Positions 17,099-26,852 of a DNA stretch of 59,181 nucleotides are shown here, one piece after another. The position numbers and the translations under genes were made by a program. The stretch spans positions 1-59,181 of the forward strand of contig NZ_AEXL02000016.1 of NCBI RefSeq assembly GCF_000242875.2, read 5' to 3'. Each line of letters begins with the position of its first letter. Within the stretch, counting starts at the first letter, position 1. Under the pieces are notes generated by a model, which saw nothing but the letters and a program-made list of their open reading frames with translations, did no database searches and was not told the DNA's origin. This stretch comes from Candidatus Nitrosopumilus salarius BD31 (GTDB lineage Archaea; Thermoproteota; Nitrososphaeria; Nitrososphaerales; Nitrosopumilaceae).

Positions 17099-18778
17099 AT
17101 GACCAATGTAGGTATGGCACTAATTCAAATATCAAATCAATCAACCAAAAATTTAGGTAAAAAGTCCACAATTAGATTCACTCAAAGTATCTGTCCAGAC
17201 TGTAACATGATCTTGGATGCAGAAGTCTTTGAGCGAGATAACAAGGTCTTCATGTCCAAAGTATGTCCTACTCACGGTGAATGTGAGGAATTATACTTTG
17301 GTTCTTATGAAATGTACAAGAAATTCAGTACATACTGGATGGATGGCAAAGGTGCTCATTCTCCAAACGTAATGATTGACAAGTGTTCATGTCCAAACAA
17401 CTGTGGATTATGCTCAAACCACTTGTCCCACAGCGGATTGGCAAACATGATCGTAACTAACAGATGTGATTTAACATGTTGGTATTGCTTTTTCTATGTA
17501 AAGAAAGGCCTTGAAGGCGCTTACATGTACGAGCCAGACCATACTCAAGTAAGAGCAATGATGAAGACTCTGAGGGCTGAAAGACCAATTCCAGGAAACT
17601 CTATGCAGATTACTGGTGGCGAACCAATGCTAAGAGAAGACATTGCAGATGTCATTAAAATAATGAAGGAAGAGGGTGTCGACCATATTCAAATGAACAC
17701 CAATGGAATCAGACACGCAATGGATCCAGAGGCTGCACGAGAAGTAAGACTAGCTGGATGTAACAACCTGTATCTGTCATTTGACGGTGTAACTGCAAGA
17801 ACAAACCCTAAAAACCATTGGGAGATTCCATACGCACTTGACAGTTGCAGAAAGACTGGAACTACAGTAGTATTTGTTCCAACAGTAATCAAATCAATTA
17901 ACGACCACGAATTAGGTGGAATTATTAGATATGCACAAAAGAACATGGACGTTGTTCATGCAGTAAACTTTCAACCAGTATCTCTAACTGGAAGAATGGG
18001 TAAAGGTGAACGTGAAAAATACAGAATTACCGTTCCTGATTGTATTCAAAGAATTGAAGAGCAAACAAACGGCGAGGTAACTGTAGATGACTGGTTCCCA
18101 GTCCCAAGTTGTATGCCACTAACTAATGTAATTGAAGCATTCTCAAGCAAACCAAAGTATGAATTGTCAATCCACTTTGCTTGTGGTGCAGGAACATACA
18201 TCTTTGAGGATGCAGATACAAAGAAGTTTGTTCCACTAACTAAATTCTGTGATATTCAAGGAATGCTTGAATTGTTTGAAGACAAAGCAGAAGAGATTCG
18301 CTCTGGTAAGAACAAGTACTTTACAATGCTTGAGGTTGTACGAAAACTCAAAGGATTTGTTGATACTAAAAAACAACCAGCAGGATTAGATTTAGCAAAG
18401 ATGTTTGGAAATATTCTCATGAAGAGATCATTTGATTCAGTTGGTTCATGGCATGTCAAGGGATTGTTCCTTGGTATGATGCACTTTCAAGACAAATACA
18501 ATGAAGACTTGGAAAGACTACAAAGATGTGATATTCACTATCTTACTCCAGACCTTAGGATAGTTCCATTCTGTGCATTTAATGTAATTCCAGAATGGTA
18601 CAGAGACAGAATCCAAAAGAAATACTCTATTACCGTAGAGGAATGGGAAGAAAGAGAAGGCGTTAAACTAGAAGACGGTCTGTATAGAGGATTAATGAGA
18701 CGTGGAGCAGGTGATGAACTTGCTGCTGGCTGTGCAAAGAGTCAGATGTTCCATGACGCTGCACAAGCAACAATGTAG
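17099..18778 (+). CDS. Radical SAM enzyme, tetraether synthase (Tes, MJ0619)-like
   Basis: Probably joins two archaeol phytanyl chains into membrane-spanning tetraether lipids. The 559-residue form has the MJ0619/COG1964 layout: an N-terminal CPDC site (32-35) with KVCPTHG, a CSCPNNCGLC motif (about 96-105), the radical SAM cluster C123-x3-C127-x2-C130 in NRCDLTCWYCFF, ITGGEPMLRED and the C-terminal SAM-barrel region (VNFQPVSLTGRMGKGERE). These are multiple Fe-S cluster sites, as in Tes. An upstream GTG-type extension to 16,979 would overlap TrmB, so ATG 17,099 (or 17,114) is preferred. Its codons end in C or A more often than the neighbours', suggesting high expression. Confidence 0.78.
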   Translation: MTNVGMALIQISNQSTKNLGKKSTIRFTQSICPDCNMILDAEVFERDNKVFMSKVCPTHGECEELYFGSYEMYKKFSTYWMDGKGAHSPNVMIDKCSCPNNCGLCSNHLSHSGLANMIVTNRCDLTCWYCFFYVKKGLEGAYMYEPDHTQVRAMMKTLRAERPIPGNSMQITGGEPMLREDIADVIKIMKEEGVDHIQMNTNGIRHAMDPEAAREVRLAGCNNLYLSFDGVTARTNPKNHWEIPYALDSCRKTGTTVVFVPTVIKSINDHELGGIIRYAQKNMDVVHAVNFQPVSLTGRMGKGEREKYRITVPDCIQRIEEQTNGEVTVDDWFPVPSCMPLTNVIEAFSSKPKYELSIHFACGAGTYIFEDADTKKFVPLTKFCDIQGMLELFEDKAEEIRSGKNKYFTMLEVVRKLKGFVDTKKQPAGLDLAKMFGNILMKRSFDSVGSWHVKGLFLGMMHFQDKYNEDLERLQRCDIHYLTPDLRIVPFCAFNVIPEWYRDRIQKKYSITVEEWEEREGVKLEDGLYRGLMRRGAGDELAAGCAKSQMFHDAAQATM

Positions 18779-18858
18779 TGTACATCATCTGATACTTTAA
18801 AATCTCACTTTGATATACTGACTAAAAGTTTTTCATTAAAAGAAAAATACTGTTTTTA

Positions 18859-19290
18859 ATGAATACTAAACTATCTGACTCACAAACGTTAGTACTTCTT
18901 GAAGTTTTAAGAATCTTAAGGGATGAAAAAAATATAACTGCACGTAAAAAAATTTATGAATTATTTATGGATAAAAAACTAGGGACATCATCAGACAAAG
19001 AAACAAGATCCATTATAGAGAAATTAAATGGTGATTTTGATGAGATTGGTTTTCTTGTAGAAGAATTTGATATTAAGGATATGTTATTTGCATTATATTC
19101 AGATACTGTTAGAAGAGTTTGGATTGCTTTACAAAATGATATTCAAAGAGAACAAAATGAAAGGAACAAAAATGATCCAACAGCCAAAAATTTTGGCTAT
19201 TATTTTACTCAACTAGCATTAGAAGCAAAAAAATACAGAGATAAAAATAATCTGAAAGAACCGGGATTTACCGATCTTAGACATTTGTAA
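18859..19290 (+). CDS. Hypothetical helical protein, 143 aa (DUF4760-like?)
   Basis: A soluble, mostly helical, charged protein without cysteines. The N-terminus (DSQTLVLLEVLRILRDEKNITARKKIYEL), the middle (FDEIGFLVEEFDIKDMLFALYSDTVRRVWIAL) and the end (FGYYFTQLALEAKKYRDKN) recall the DUF4760 pattern, where a regulatory or signalling role has been suggested without proof; the match is from memory and weak. It is monocistronic and marks the end of the housekeeping region before the glycan cluster. Confidence 0.75.
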   Translation: MNTKLSDSQTLVLLEVLRILRDEKNITARKKIYELFMDKKLGTSSDKETRSIIEKLNGDFDEIGFLVEEFDIKDMLFALYSDTVRRVWIALQNDIQREQNERNKNDPTAKNFGYYFTQLALEAKKYRDKNNLKEPGFTDLRHL

Positions 19291-19401
19291 ATGTTGAAAT
19301 TATTTTTCAAAGAACAATCATCTTAAAAATATCCTAATCTTGAATTTTCGTTTAACGATTGATCCTAACACCTTTAATAGAAATGATGATTTTGAATTTC
19401 A

Positions 19402-20418
19402 ATGAGAATTTTAATGATCTCCCCTACAAGCTCTGGGATAGGGGGAATTTCTCAACACGTTCAGGGTTTGAAATTTTTTTTGGAAAGTAAAGGAAATACA
19501 GTCGAAATAATTTCTTCAGAAAACACATTTACCATTCCAATTAAAGGCCTAAAAAACCCCAGTTTCATGATTTCATCCTTTTTTAAATCCAAGTTTAAAA
19601 AAAATTTTGATGTAGTTCATGCGCAAAATCCTATATCGGCTATAGCTATGAAAAATGTAAAAGGAAAAAAAATACTTTCTTTACAAGGAAATTTTTCTAA
19701 ACAAATTTCATTGCTTCATGGAAACACTTTAGGTAGCATATCCGCAAAATTAGAGAAAAATGCACTAGAATGGGCTGATGCAATCACTGTTCCCTCCAAA
19801 GAAATGTATGATGAATATACAAAAAATGGTTACAAAGTTTTTCATGTTCCAAACGCAATTGAGATATCATCATTCCCAAAAGATGAAGATAGAAGATATG
19901 AAAAACAATTAATCTATGCTGGCAGGTTATCTGAAGAAAAAGGAATTTTGGATTTATTAAAAATTGCAGAAAAAATACCTAAAGATGTTCATATTATTTT
20001 TGTCGGTTCTGGTCCTGAAGAATCTAAAGTTAAAGATGTCGCAAATAAATTTTCCAATATTCATTTTTTAGGATACCAGCCAAAAGAAAACACTATAAAA
20101 TTAATTCGTGGTTCTGATATACTTATTCAGCCATCAATTATGGAGGGTGGTACAAGTTCTACTCTTTTAGAGGCAATGGCATGTAAAACACCAATAATTG
20201 CTACATCTGTTGGTGGAAATAAAGAGACAATAATTCATATGAAGACTGCATATGTTGTAACCCCAAATCGACCCCTTGAAATTTACGATGCTGTAAATGA
20301 CTTGTTATCTAATCCTGAAAAGCAGAAAACTCTGTCTGAGAATGCTTATGAAATGGTATCTAATTATGATTGGGAATCTGTGGGACAAAAATATCTTGAT
20401 GTCTATAATAGTATCTAG
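19402..20418 (+). CDS. Glycosyltransferase family 4
   Basis: Retaining GT-B glycosyltransferase, first gene of the surface-glycan cluster. The 338-residue protein has the N-terminal acceptor domain (MISPTSSGIGGISQHVQGL) and the C-terminal nucleotide-sugar domain with LIYAGRLSEEKGI, FVGSGPEE and the E-x7-E motif in MEGGTSSTLLEAMACKTPIIA. Donor and acceptor are not deducible. It is followed after 45 bases by a B12-type radical SAM gene on the same strand, and then by an aminotransferase and a sugar dehydratase. Confidence 0.93.
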   Translation: MRILMISPTSSGIGGISQHVQGLKFFLESKGNTVEIISSENTFTIPIKGLKNPSFMISSFFKSKFKKNFDVVHAQNPISAIAMKNVKGKKILSLQGNFSKQISLLHGNTLGSISAKLEKNALEWADAITVPSKEMYDEYTKNGYKVFHVPNAIEISSFPKDEDRRYEKQLIYAGRLSEEKGILDLLKIAEKIPKDVHIIFVGSGPEESKVKDVANKFSNIHFLGYQPKENTIKLIRGSDILIQPSIMEGGTSSTLLEAMACKTPIIATSVGGNKETIIHMKTAYVVTPNRPLEIYDAVNDLLSNPEKQKTLSENAYEMVSNYDWESVGQKYLDVYNSI

Positions 20419-20463
20419 TTTTCATTCATATGTTTTTATATTAAATTTGAAAGATGAAACATA

Positions 20464-21795
20464 TTGAAAGTTAGTTTCGTGCGAGCTAGATATCCCAGTG
20501 TTTGGGAGCCTACAAATTTAATGTATGTTTCAGCTTTTGTAAAAGATCGATACAAAGGTAATCTAGATGTACAAATTTTAGATGGTTTTTTTGATTCTGA
20601 TGAACAAATTCTGAATAAAATTTCTGGTTCTGATTATGTAGGTTTTAGTGGGACTACACCTCAAGTTCCACATATTAAACAATTAAGCAAATTAGTAAAA
20701 AAAGAATATCCTTCCATGAAAACAATTGTTGGTGGTTATGGGCCATCTTTACAACCATTTACTTTTCTAAATGATCCAACAATTGATTATCTTGTTGTTG
20801 GTGAGGGAGAACAATCCATGTTAGATATTCTTAATGGTACTGCTACCCAAAAATTAGTGAGTAATCAACCAATTATGGATGTTGACTCTATTCCAAATCC
20901 TGATAGAGACTCAATTGATCTGAATAGATACATTTCAATTGCTGAAAAAGATGAAGGACGAAGAGTTACCTCAATAATGACTGAGAGAGGATGTGCATTT
21001 GGATGTACGTTTTGCGCCGAAGGTGAATTTGGAACTATATGGCGAAAAGCAGATCTTAGTAATAAAAAACTCGAATACGAAAGAGCTGTTAGATTACGAC
21101 AAAGAAGCGCAAAATTAGTTGTAGAAGAGATGCTTGAAGTTAGAGATCGATTTAACATCACATTTTTTAAAATGAATGATGCTGAAACAAATCCTTCAAA
21201 ACCGCATTTCATTAGATTGTGTAAAGAAATGATAGAACAAGAGGTAAATGTTCCTTGGGGATGCAATATGAGATGCGATAAAGTAGATGATGAAATGTGT
21301 GCATTAGCGGTAAAAGCTCATTGTGAAGAATTTTGGATGGGATTAGAATCTGGCTCACCTGAAATTCATCGCGACATAAACAAAGGAACTACTGTAGAAA
21401 TGATCAAAAAAGCATTTGATGTTTCAAAGAAATACGGCATAAAAAGAAGAACTTATGCGTTATTAGGAACTCCTTTAGAATCTTATGAGACAATAAAACA
21501 AACTGAGGAATTAATTGATTATGTTGATCCAGAAATAATTGGTTTTTCAATTTTAGCACCATATCCAGGAACTGCATATTGGAAACCGGAATACGATGAG
21601 TTGGATTGGTCTCAAATAGACGAATTTTCAAACACAACATGGAGTTCTAATAATCTCACAAATCAAGAACTGCGTAGAGAACAATCCAGATTAATTGAAA
21701 AATACTCTGATAAACTTGCCCCAATAATCAGAAAGAAACAAAAATTAGGAATTGGTGGTTCTCAAACCCTTGATTCCATGATGGGTGCAATGTAG
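20464..21795 (+). CDS. B12-binding-domain radical SAM protein (1)
   Basis: A 443-residue enzyme of the BchE/P-methylase-like class. Residues 1-135 form a Rossmann-like cobalamin-binding domain (VGFSGTTPQVPHI, VGGYGPSL, VVGEGE), without the classical DxHxxG motif. The radical SAM core has C177-x3-C181-x2-C184 in TERGCAFGCTFC and the later PAYP-type strand FSILAPYPGTAYW. Likely reactions are methylation, epimerisation or rearrangement at an unactivated carbon; in this setting the substrate is probably a sugar or lipid-linked glycan, which is an inference. Start is TTG at 20,464. Confidence 0.88.
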   Translation: MKVSFVRARYPSVWEPTNLMYVSAFVKDRYKGNLDVQILDGFFDSDEQILNKISGSDYVGFSGTTPQVPHIKQLSKLVKKEYPSMKTIVGGYGPSLQPFTFLNDPTIDYLVVGEGEQSMLDILNGTATQKLVSNQPIMDVDSIPNPDRDSIDLNRYISIAEKDEGRRVTSIMTERGCAFGCTFCAEGEFGTIWRKADLSNKKLEYERAVRLRQRSAKLVVEEMLEVRDRFNITFFKMNDAETNPSKPHFIRLCKEMIEQEVNVPWGCNMRCDKVDDEMCALAVKAHCEEFWMGLESGSPEIHRDINKGTTVEMIKKAFDVSKKYGIKRRTYALLGTPLESYETIKQTEELIDYVDPEIIGFSILAPYPGTAYWKPEYDELDWSQIDEFSNTTWSSNNLTNQELRREQSRLIEKYSDKLAPIIRKKQKLGIGGSQTLDSMMGAM

Positions 21796-21832
21796 AAACA
21801 ACGCTTAAGAAAAGGATTAAAAAAATTATACC

Positions 21833-22984
21833 ATGATCAAAAGATTTGGAAAAGAAGAAATTAATGCAGTGGTCAATTCGATAAATAAAGCATCACTTCT
21901 TTCAGGATATACTAATAAATTCCTAGGCGGGGAGATTTTGCAGAAATTTGAAAAAGAGTTTGCAAGATTTCATAATTGTAAATATGGAATATCAGTAAAT
22001 TCTGGAACTAGTGCATTATTTGTATCTCAATTAGCTGCAGGAGTAAAAGATAACAAAGTTGCCGTTCCATCCATTACCTTTACTGCAACTACATCACAAG
22101 TAATTGCTTCTGGTGGCGTGCCATATTTTACAGACATAGACACTGAATCATATTGCATGGATTTTGATTTTAAAAAGAAAATAAAATTTGCAATTCCAGT
22201 TCATTTGTTAGGTCATCCATGTAGTTTTGATATGATAAAAAAAATGAAAGAAAATGGTATGTTTGTAATTGAAGATTGTGCACAAGCAACGGGTGCAAAA
22301 TATAAAAATAAATCTGTTGGAAGTGTGGGCAATTGTGGAATTTTTAGTTTTCAAGAAACAAAACATATTACAACATTAGGTGAAGGTGGGATGATTATTA
22401 CAAATAACGAAGAATTTGCAGAAAAATGTCGTAGTATAAGAAATCATGGTGAATATTATAAGGATGAGAATTTTGTGGGATTTAACTTGAGATTAACTGA
22501 TACTCAGGCAGCATTTGGATTATCTCAACTAAAACGATTGCCTAGTATTTTGAAAAGTTTTCGTAACAATGCAAATTATATTATGAAAAATCTTCCTGAT
22601 ATGATTTTACCACCTACTATTTCTAAAGACATTCAACACTCATTTCTGATATTAGGTTGTAAATACGATGAAAAAAAGGCAGGAATTTCACGAGAAAAGT
22701 TTCTAGAAAAACTAACAAAAAATAGAAAAAAATTTCTTGCCAATGAACAAACATCTGATATCAAAGGATTGAATTTTAGACCCGGAAAAATTATTAGCTC
22801 TGGTTACAAAACAACTCAATACAATGTCCCTCTTTATAGAAAATATCGTCCAAAGAAGAATCGCAATAATGCTGAAGATTTTATACGAAATAGCTTTTTC
22901 TTAGATATTCATAGATGGAGAACGCAAACTGAAATTGATGAAGAATTAAGAATTTTACATAAAACTAGTCAACAAATAAAGTAA
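21833..22984 (+). CDS. DegT/DnrJ/EryC1-type sugar aminotransferase
   Basis: PLP-dependent transaminase that converts a keto-sugar nucleotide to an amino sugar. The 383-residue protein shows NSGTSALFVSQLAAG, VPSITFTATTSQVI, IEDCAQATGA (PLP-binding Asp) and SFQETKHITTLGEGG, where the Lys after T forms the Schiff base. The adjacent 4,6-dehydratase-like gene 34 bases downstream could supply its 4-keto substrate, so the pair may make a 4-amino-6-deoxy-hexose. The exact sugar is not deducible. Confidence 0.93.
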   Translation: MIKRFGKEEINAVVNSINKASLLSGYTNKFLGGEILQKFEKEFARFHNCKYGISVNSGTSALFVSQLAAGVKDNKVAVPSITFTATTSQVIASGGVPYFTDIDTESYCMDFDFKKKIKFAIPVHLLGHPCSFDMIKKMKENGMFVIEDCAQATGAKYKNKSVGSVGNCGIFSFQETKHITTLGEGGMIITNNEEFAEKCRSIRNHGEYYKDENFVGFNLRLTDTQAAFGLSQLKRLPSILKSFRNNANYIMKNLPDMILPPTISKDIQHSFLILGCKYDEKKAGISREKFLEKLTKNRKKFLANEQTSDIKGLNFRPGKIISSGYKTTQYNVPLYRKYRPKKNRNNAEDFIRNSFFLDIHRWRTQTEIDEELRILHKTSQQIK

Positions 22985-23018
22985 TTAATTTATTAAAATG
23001 ATATAACAAAGATCTCTA

Positions 23019-24020
23019 ATGTCAATTTTAACTAAAAAATCCATTCTTGTTACTGGAGGTACTGGTTCCATTGGGACTGCTCTAGTCAAAAAAGCAATTT
23101 CAGATAAAGCAAAACTGATTCGAGTCTTTAGCAATGATGAAAATGGTTTGTATGAAATGGAGTCTGAATATGGGAATCACAAAAACATTGAATATGTGAT
23201 AGGTGATATTCAAAACGAAGAAACAGTATCAGAGATTGTAAAAGATATAGATATTATTTTTCACGCTGCCGCTTTAAAACATGTAGATAGATGTGAGCTA
23301 AATCCGTTAGAGACAATTAATGTAAATATTATAGGAACAAAAAACATTGCAAAGGCTGCACAAAAAGAAAATGTGAAACGAATGATTCTGATCAGTACCG
23401 ATAAAGCAGTAAATCCAATTGGTGTAATGGGTGCAACAAAACTATTGGGAGAAAAACTAATCTCTGCTGAAGCATCTCATAAAACAAACACCATATTTAC
23501 ATCCGTAAGATTTGGCAATGTGTTTCATACTAGAGGATCTATTTTACCTAGAATTGAAAAGCAAATTTCTGGTGGTGGACCAATCACACTTACTGATCCT
23601 GAAATGAAGCGATTTTTCATGACTAAAGATGACGCAGTAAAATTAATCATATCGGCTACAACCCTTGCAAAGGGTGGCGAAACTTTTGTGCTAAAAATGC
23701 CTTTAATTCGTCTTAAAGATCTTTTTGAAGCAATGAAAGAAACCCTGTCATCAAAATATGGTTACAAGCCCTCAAAAATAAAAACTAAAATTATTGGTTC
23801 AAGACCTGGAGAAAAATTAATTGAATATTTGTTAACTTCATTTGAGATGGAAAATGTTCTTGAAACAAAAGATTTCTTTATTATTCCATCACTAAATATG
23901 TCTGTTAAAAATTCTAAATATCCTGCTGCCAAAAAACCAAAAAATACAAAATCTTACTTTGAAGACATGAAAACTCTTTCAAAAAAAGAAATTTTATTAA
24001 TCCTTAAAGAACTGTATTAA
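23019..24020 (+). CDS. UDP-GlcNAc 4,6-dehydratase-like protein (WbpM/CapD core type)
   Basis: Extended short-chain dehydrogenase of the polysaccharide-biosynthesis CapD group, 333 residues, soluble. It has the NAD site VTGGTGSIGTALV, FHAAALKHVD, and the active-site pair STDKAV plus MGATK. The latter gives a Ser-Met-Lys triad as in WbpM/PglF, rather than the Ser-Tyr-Lys of PseB. The membrane and cofactor-binding N-terminal part of WbpM is absent. Together with the upstream aminotransferase it probably makes an amino-deoxy sugar nucleotide. It is convergent with a membrane transferase gene, 4 bases away. Confidence 0.88.
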   Translation: MSILTKKSILVTGGTGSIGTALVKKAISDKAKLIRVFSNDENGLYEMESEYGNHKNIEYVIGDIQNEETVSEIVKDIDIIFHAAALKHVDRCELNPLETINVNIIGTKNIAKAAQKENVKRMILISTDKAVNPIGVMGATKLLGEKLISAEASHKTNTIFTSVRFGNVFHTRGSILPRIEKQISGGGPITLTDPEMKRFFMTKDDAVKLIISATTLAKGGETFVLKMPLIRLKDLFEAMKETLSSKYGYKPSKIKTKIIGSRPGEKLIEYLLTSFEMENVLETKDFFIIPSLNMSVKNSKYPAAKKPKNTKSYFEDMKTLSKKEILLILKELY

Positions 24021-24024
24021 ATCA

Positions 24025-25614
24025 TCAAGAACATATTTCTTTTGTAATACAATTGAACTTATCATAATTTATTTTGAAAATTTTTACCTGATATTTAGAA
24101 TTGTCAGGAGAGTCAAATTCTTTTTCAAGATAGGGGTATTTTTTTTCATTTAAAAAGACATCATAAAATTTTGATTCTATATCATTTTCAGCTATTATGT
24201 GAGTCAGACTATTTTTATTTAAAGCAATAAAATCATGAATTTCCTGATGATTTAACATGGTTATAATTGAAATTTGTTGTGTAACACTAAATCTAATTGT
24301 TTTTTTATCTATTCTATCTAAATCATAAAATTTTTTGAACTCATTAAATTCTTTAGGATAATTTAGTGGTTCTAAGTATTCACTATTTTTATAATTATTA
24401 ATTGTTTTTGGAGATTCTGAAATTTTTTGTGCAATTATCAAATATTCATCACTTTGATTATTATCAACTTTTAAAATAGAATATACACTTGATGAACTTA
24501 TAACGAAAGTAATTATCGCAATAAAAACAATTTTCTTATTGAATTTTTTTCCTATTTTTTCTATTGTAATCATTGACAAAATTACAAAAAGTGGATACAA
24601 AAAGAAAAAATATCTCCCATCTTGAATAGAAATTGCATATGCGTAAAATGCAGGCATTGACATCAAAACTAAACCTGTAAAAACTGTCTTTATTTTATAA
24701 TTCCAATTCTTAAACATCAAAATAAATCCTATTGGTACAAAAGGTAGAAAAATTGGAATCAAATTCCATCCTAGATACTTTGGAAAGTTTTGGATTCCAT
24801 TAAAGATAAAATCTATTCCTGTGATGTCTGTAGATTTTTTAGGATCTATTACATGTGTTTCTATACTGTTAATGGCTCGCCCAAATGCCATATCACTACC
24901 ACTAATTTCTATTTGAATTAATGCCATTGGTAAAAAAACTGCAGAAAAAATTAGTACTGATATTAACACGTCTAAAATTTTCCTCTCATTTTTATCCCTT
25001 CTTAAAATGATCATAATCAAAAATGTCATTAATACAAAAATACCTTCAGATCTTACAATCGTACAAAAACCCACCATTACAAACGAAATGTATGTTATTT
25101 TTTTATTCTCATTAAAATATAACAGAAAACTAATTACAATCAAAAAAATGTATAATGAATCACTGATCCCAAATAAGGAATTTTGAATTAAGTGTGGTTC
25201 AAATCCTATAATTAACGCACCAATTAAACAATAGGATTTTTTAAAAAATTTTTTACATAGAAAATACGTTGGTAAAACTGTCAATGAAGAAATAGAAATT
25301 GATAAAATTTTTTGTAAATTCATATAATCTATAACATTTTGTGATTCAAAAATTGAAAAGAATGTAGAAAGAAAAATTCCCCATCCAGGATTTGCTAATG
25401 AATAATTCACAGGTAACTGATTATTGATTTTAATATCTAGAGCATAAAAAAAATAGTTTAAAGCATCATTAGTAAGGGGTATTTCAAAATTTACAAAATA
25501 AATTCTTATTATAAAAGAACCAACTAGAATGCTCGCTAAAAACAAACATATTTTTTTTGTTGAAAATCTGTTTCCGTTAAATTCATCAATTTGATTATTG
25601 TCCTTTTTTATCAT
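24025..25614 (-). CDS. GT-C membrane glycosyltransferase (PMT_2/ArnT-like)
   Basis: A 529-residue polytopic protein with roughly ten hydrophobic segments. The first extracytoplasmic loop has the typical acidic-proline pattern PLTNDALNYFFYALDI and later NPGWGIFLSTFF, as in polyprenyl-phosphate-dependent transferases of the GT39/GT83 type. The last 130 residues are a soluble external domain. It would move a sugar from a lipid carrier to a protein, lipid or glycan outside the membrane. It is followed (transcription right to left) after the flippase gene, so the two are probably co-transcribed. Confidence 0.82.
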   Translation of the reverse strand: MIKKDNNQIDEFNGNRFSTKKICLFLASILVGSFIIRIYFVNFEIPLTNDALNYFFYALDIKINNQLPVNYSLANPGWGIFLSTFFSIFESQNVIDYMNLQKILSISISSLTVLPTYFLCKKFFKKSYCLIGALIIGFEPHLIQNSLFGISDSLYIFLIVISFLLYFNENKKITYISFVMVGFCTIVRSEGIFVLMTFLIMIILRRDKNERKILDVLISVLIFSAVFLPMALIQIEISGSDMAFGRAINSIETHVIDPKKSTDITGIDFIFNGIQNFPKYLGWNLIPIFLPFVPIGFILMFKNWNYKIKTVFTGLVLMSMPAFYAYAISIQDGRYFFFLYPLFVILSMITIEKIGKKFNKKIVFIAIITFVISSSSVYSILKVDNNQSDEYLIIAQKISESPKTINNYKNSEYLEPLNYPKEFNEFKKFYDLDRIDKKTIRFSVTQQISIITMLNHQEIHDFIALNKNSLTHIIAENDIESKFYDVFLNEKKYPYLEKEFDSPDNSKYQVKIFKINYDKFNCITKEICS

Positions 25615-25651
25615 GACTGACCTCTTTTTAATGATATGTAGAATATCTTGT

Positions 25652-26806
25652 TCATTTCATTCTTGCCAAGAACAATTTATTTGAAATAATATAAAATACA
25701 GCTTGTATAGTTTCTGCTAGAACTAGTGATATTGCAATTCCAATAATGCCCAATGTTTCACTAAGTAAGAATATTGATGGAATTTGAACTGCAAGAAAAA
25801 TAACTGATCCAATAATTACAAACCTACTCTTTTCAAATCCTAAAAATTTTGATATTAAATTTTGGCTAATTGTTTTTGGAATAACTATTACTATTATTAT
25901 TTGAATGATTGTTATAGCTTCAACAAATTGTGGAAATGCCCACTTTATCAAACTTGGACCTGCTATTATTCCTATTATGGCAACTAAAACAGAAAAAACT
26001 ACAGTAATTTTTTTTAAATTTTCGTTAGATTGTCCACTAGAATCTCTTGGTAAAGTATATTGCATTACAATATTTGGTATCAATGTTGCAATGGCCAAAA
26101 ATTGAATTCCCAAATAATAATTTCCTAGAATACTTAATCCTAATAATGGACCTATGATTATTTTGTCTGTATTTGCGCTAAACACTTTTACTAAATCAAT
26201 ACCGTAACTATTAATCATAAAACCAAGTCTTGGTCTAATTACCGAAAATTGTACTCCCTTTGTTTTTATTTCATTAAAGATTGTTGGAAGAAAAACTAAA
26301 AATGAAAGTGCATATCCCAAGATGATTCCATTGTTTTCATAAAATTGGTATAATGATAGTATTAATGCCACCATAATGACTTTTTGTAAAATTGCAAGAA
26401 ATGCATATTTTTTATATTGTTTTAAACCAAATATTACCCCTACACCCAAATTAAATACAACATACAACAGAACATATGTCGATAACACTGGATTGTTTAA
26501 TCCCAAATATATCGCAACTGCAGCTATTGCGCTACCAATTAATGTGATAATAAAAGTTGCTGGAAGAATATTGATATTTTTAGCAGTGTATACAATTGTA
26601 GTATATCCAGACCCCATTGAAGCAACAGTTGCTACAATTCCTACAATTGCAAGTAAATAACTTAATTCACCATAATTTTCAGCTCCAATCAAAGCTGCCA
26701 AATAAATCCAAAATAATCCAGAAATTCCACTACTAACGATATTTGCTATACCTATTGATGCAAGATCTTTTTTACCCGAAAATTTTTTAATCTTATCCCA
26801 TATCAT
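25652..26806 (-). CDS. Wzx-like polysaccharide flippase (oligosaccharide repeat exporter)
   Basis: A 384-residue membrane protein made almost entirely of hydrophobic helices, with the N-terminal pattern of polysaccharide-synthesis MATE-like exporters (IGIANIVSSGISGLFWIYLAALIGAENYGELSYLLAIVGI). It would flip lipid-linked glycan across the membrane. It is shorter than typical Wzx proteins of about 450 residues, with fewer C-terminal helices. It is located 37 bases upstream of the GT-C gene on the same strand. Confidence 0.85.
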   Translation of the reverse strand: MIWDKIKKFSGKKDLASIGIANIVSSGISGLFWIYLAALIGAENYGELSYLLAIVGIVATVASMGSGYTTIVYTAKNINILPATFIITLIGSAIAAVAIYLGLNNPVLSTYVLLYVVFNLGVGVIFGLKQYKKYAFLAILQKVIMVALILSLYQFYENNGIILGYALSFLVFLPTIFNEIKTKGVQFSVIRPRLGFMINSYGIDLVKVFSANTDKIIIGPLLGLSILGNYYLGIQFLAIATLIPNIVMQYTLPRDSSGQSNENLKKITVVFSVLVAIIGIIAGPSLIKWAFPQFVEAITIIQIIIVIVIPKTISQNLISKFLGFEKSRFVIIGSVIFLAVQIPSIFLLSETLGIIGIAISLVLAETIQAVFYIISNKLFLARMK

Positions 26807-26852
26807 GCTTAATTTTTAAATCATTTATGGTATTGATAAAGCTCTGGATTAA

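Noticed and set aside
19291-19401. Possible small RNA or attachment site at the border of the glycan cluster
   Set aside because: No box motif, no tRNA end, no repeat and no integrase nearby.
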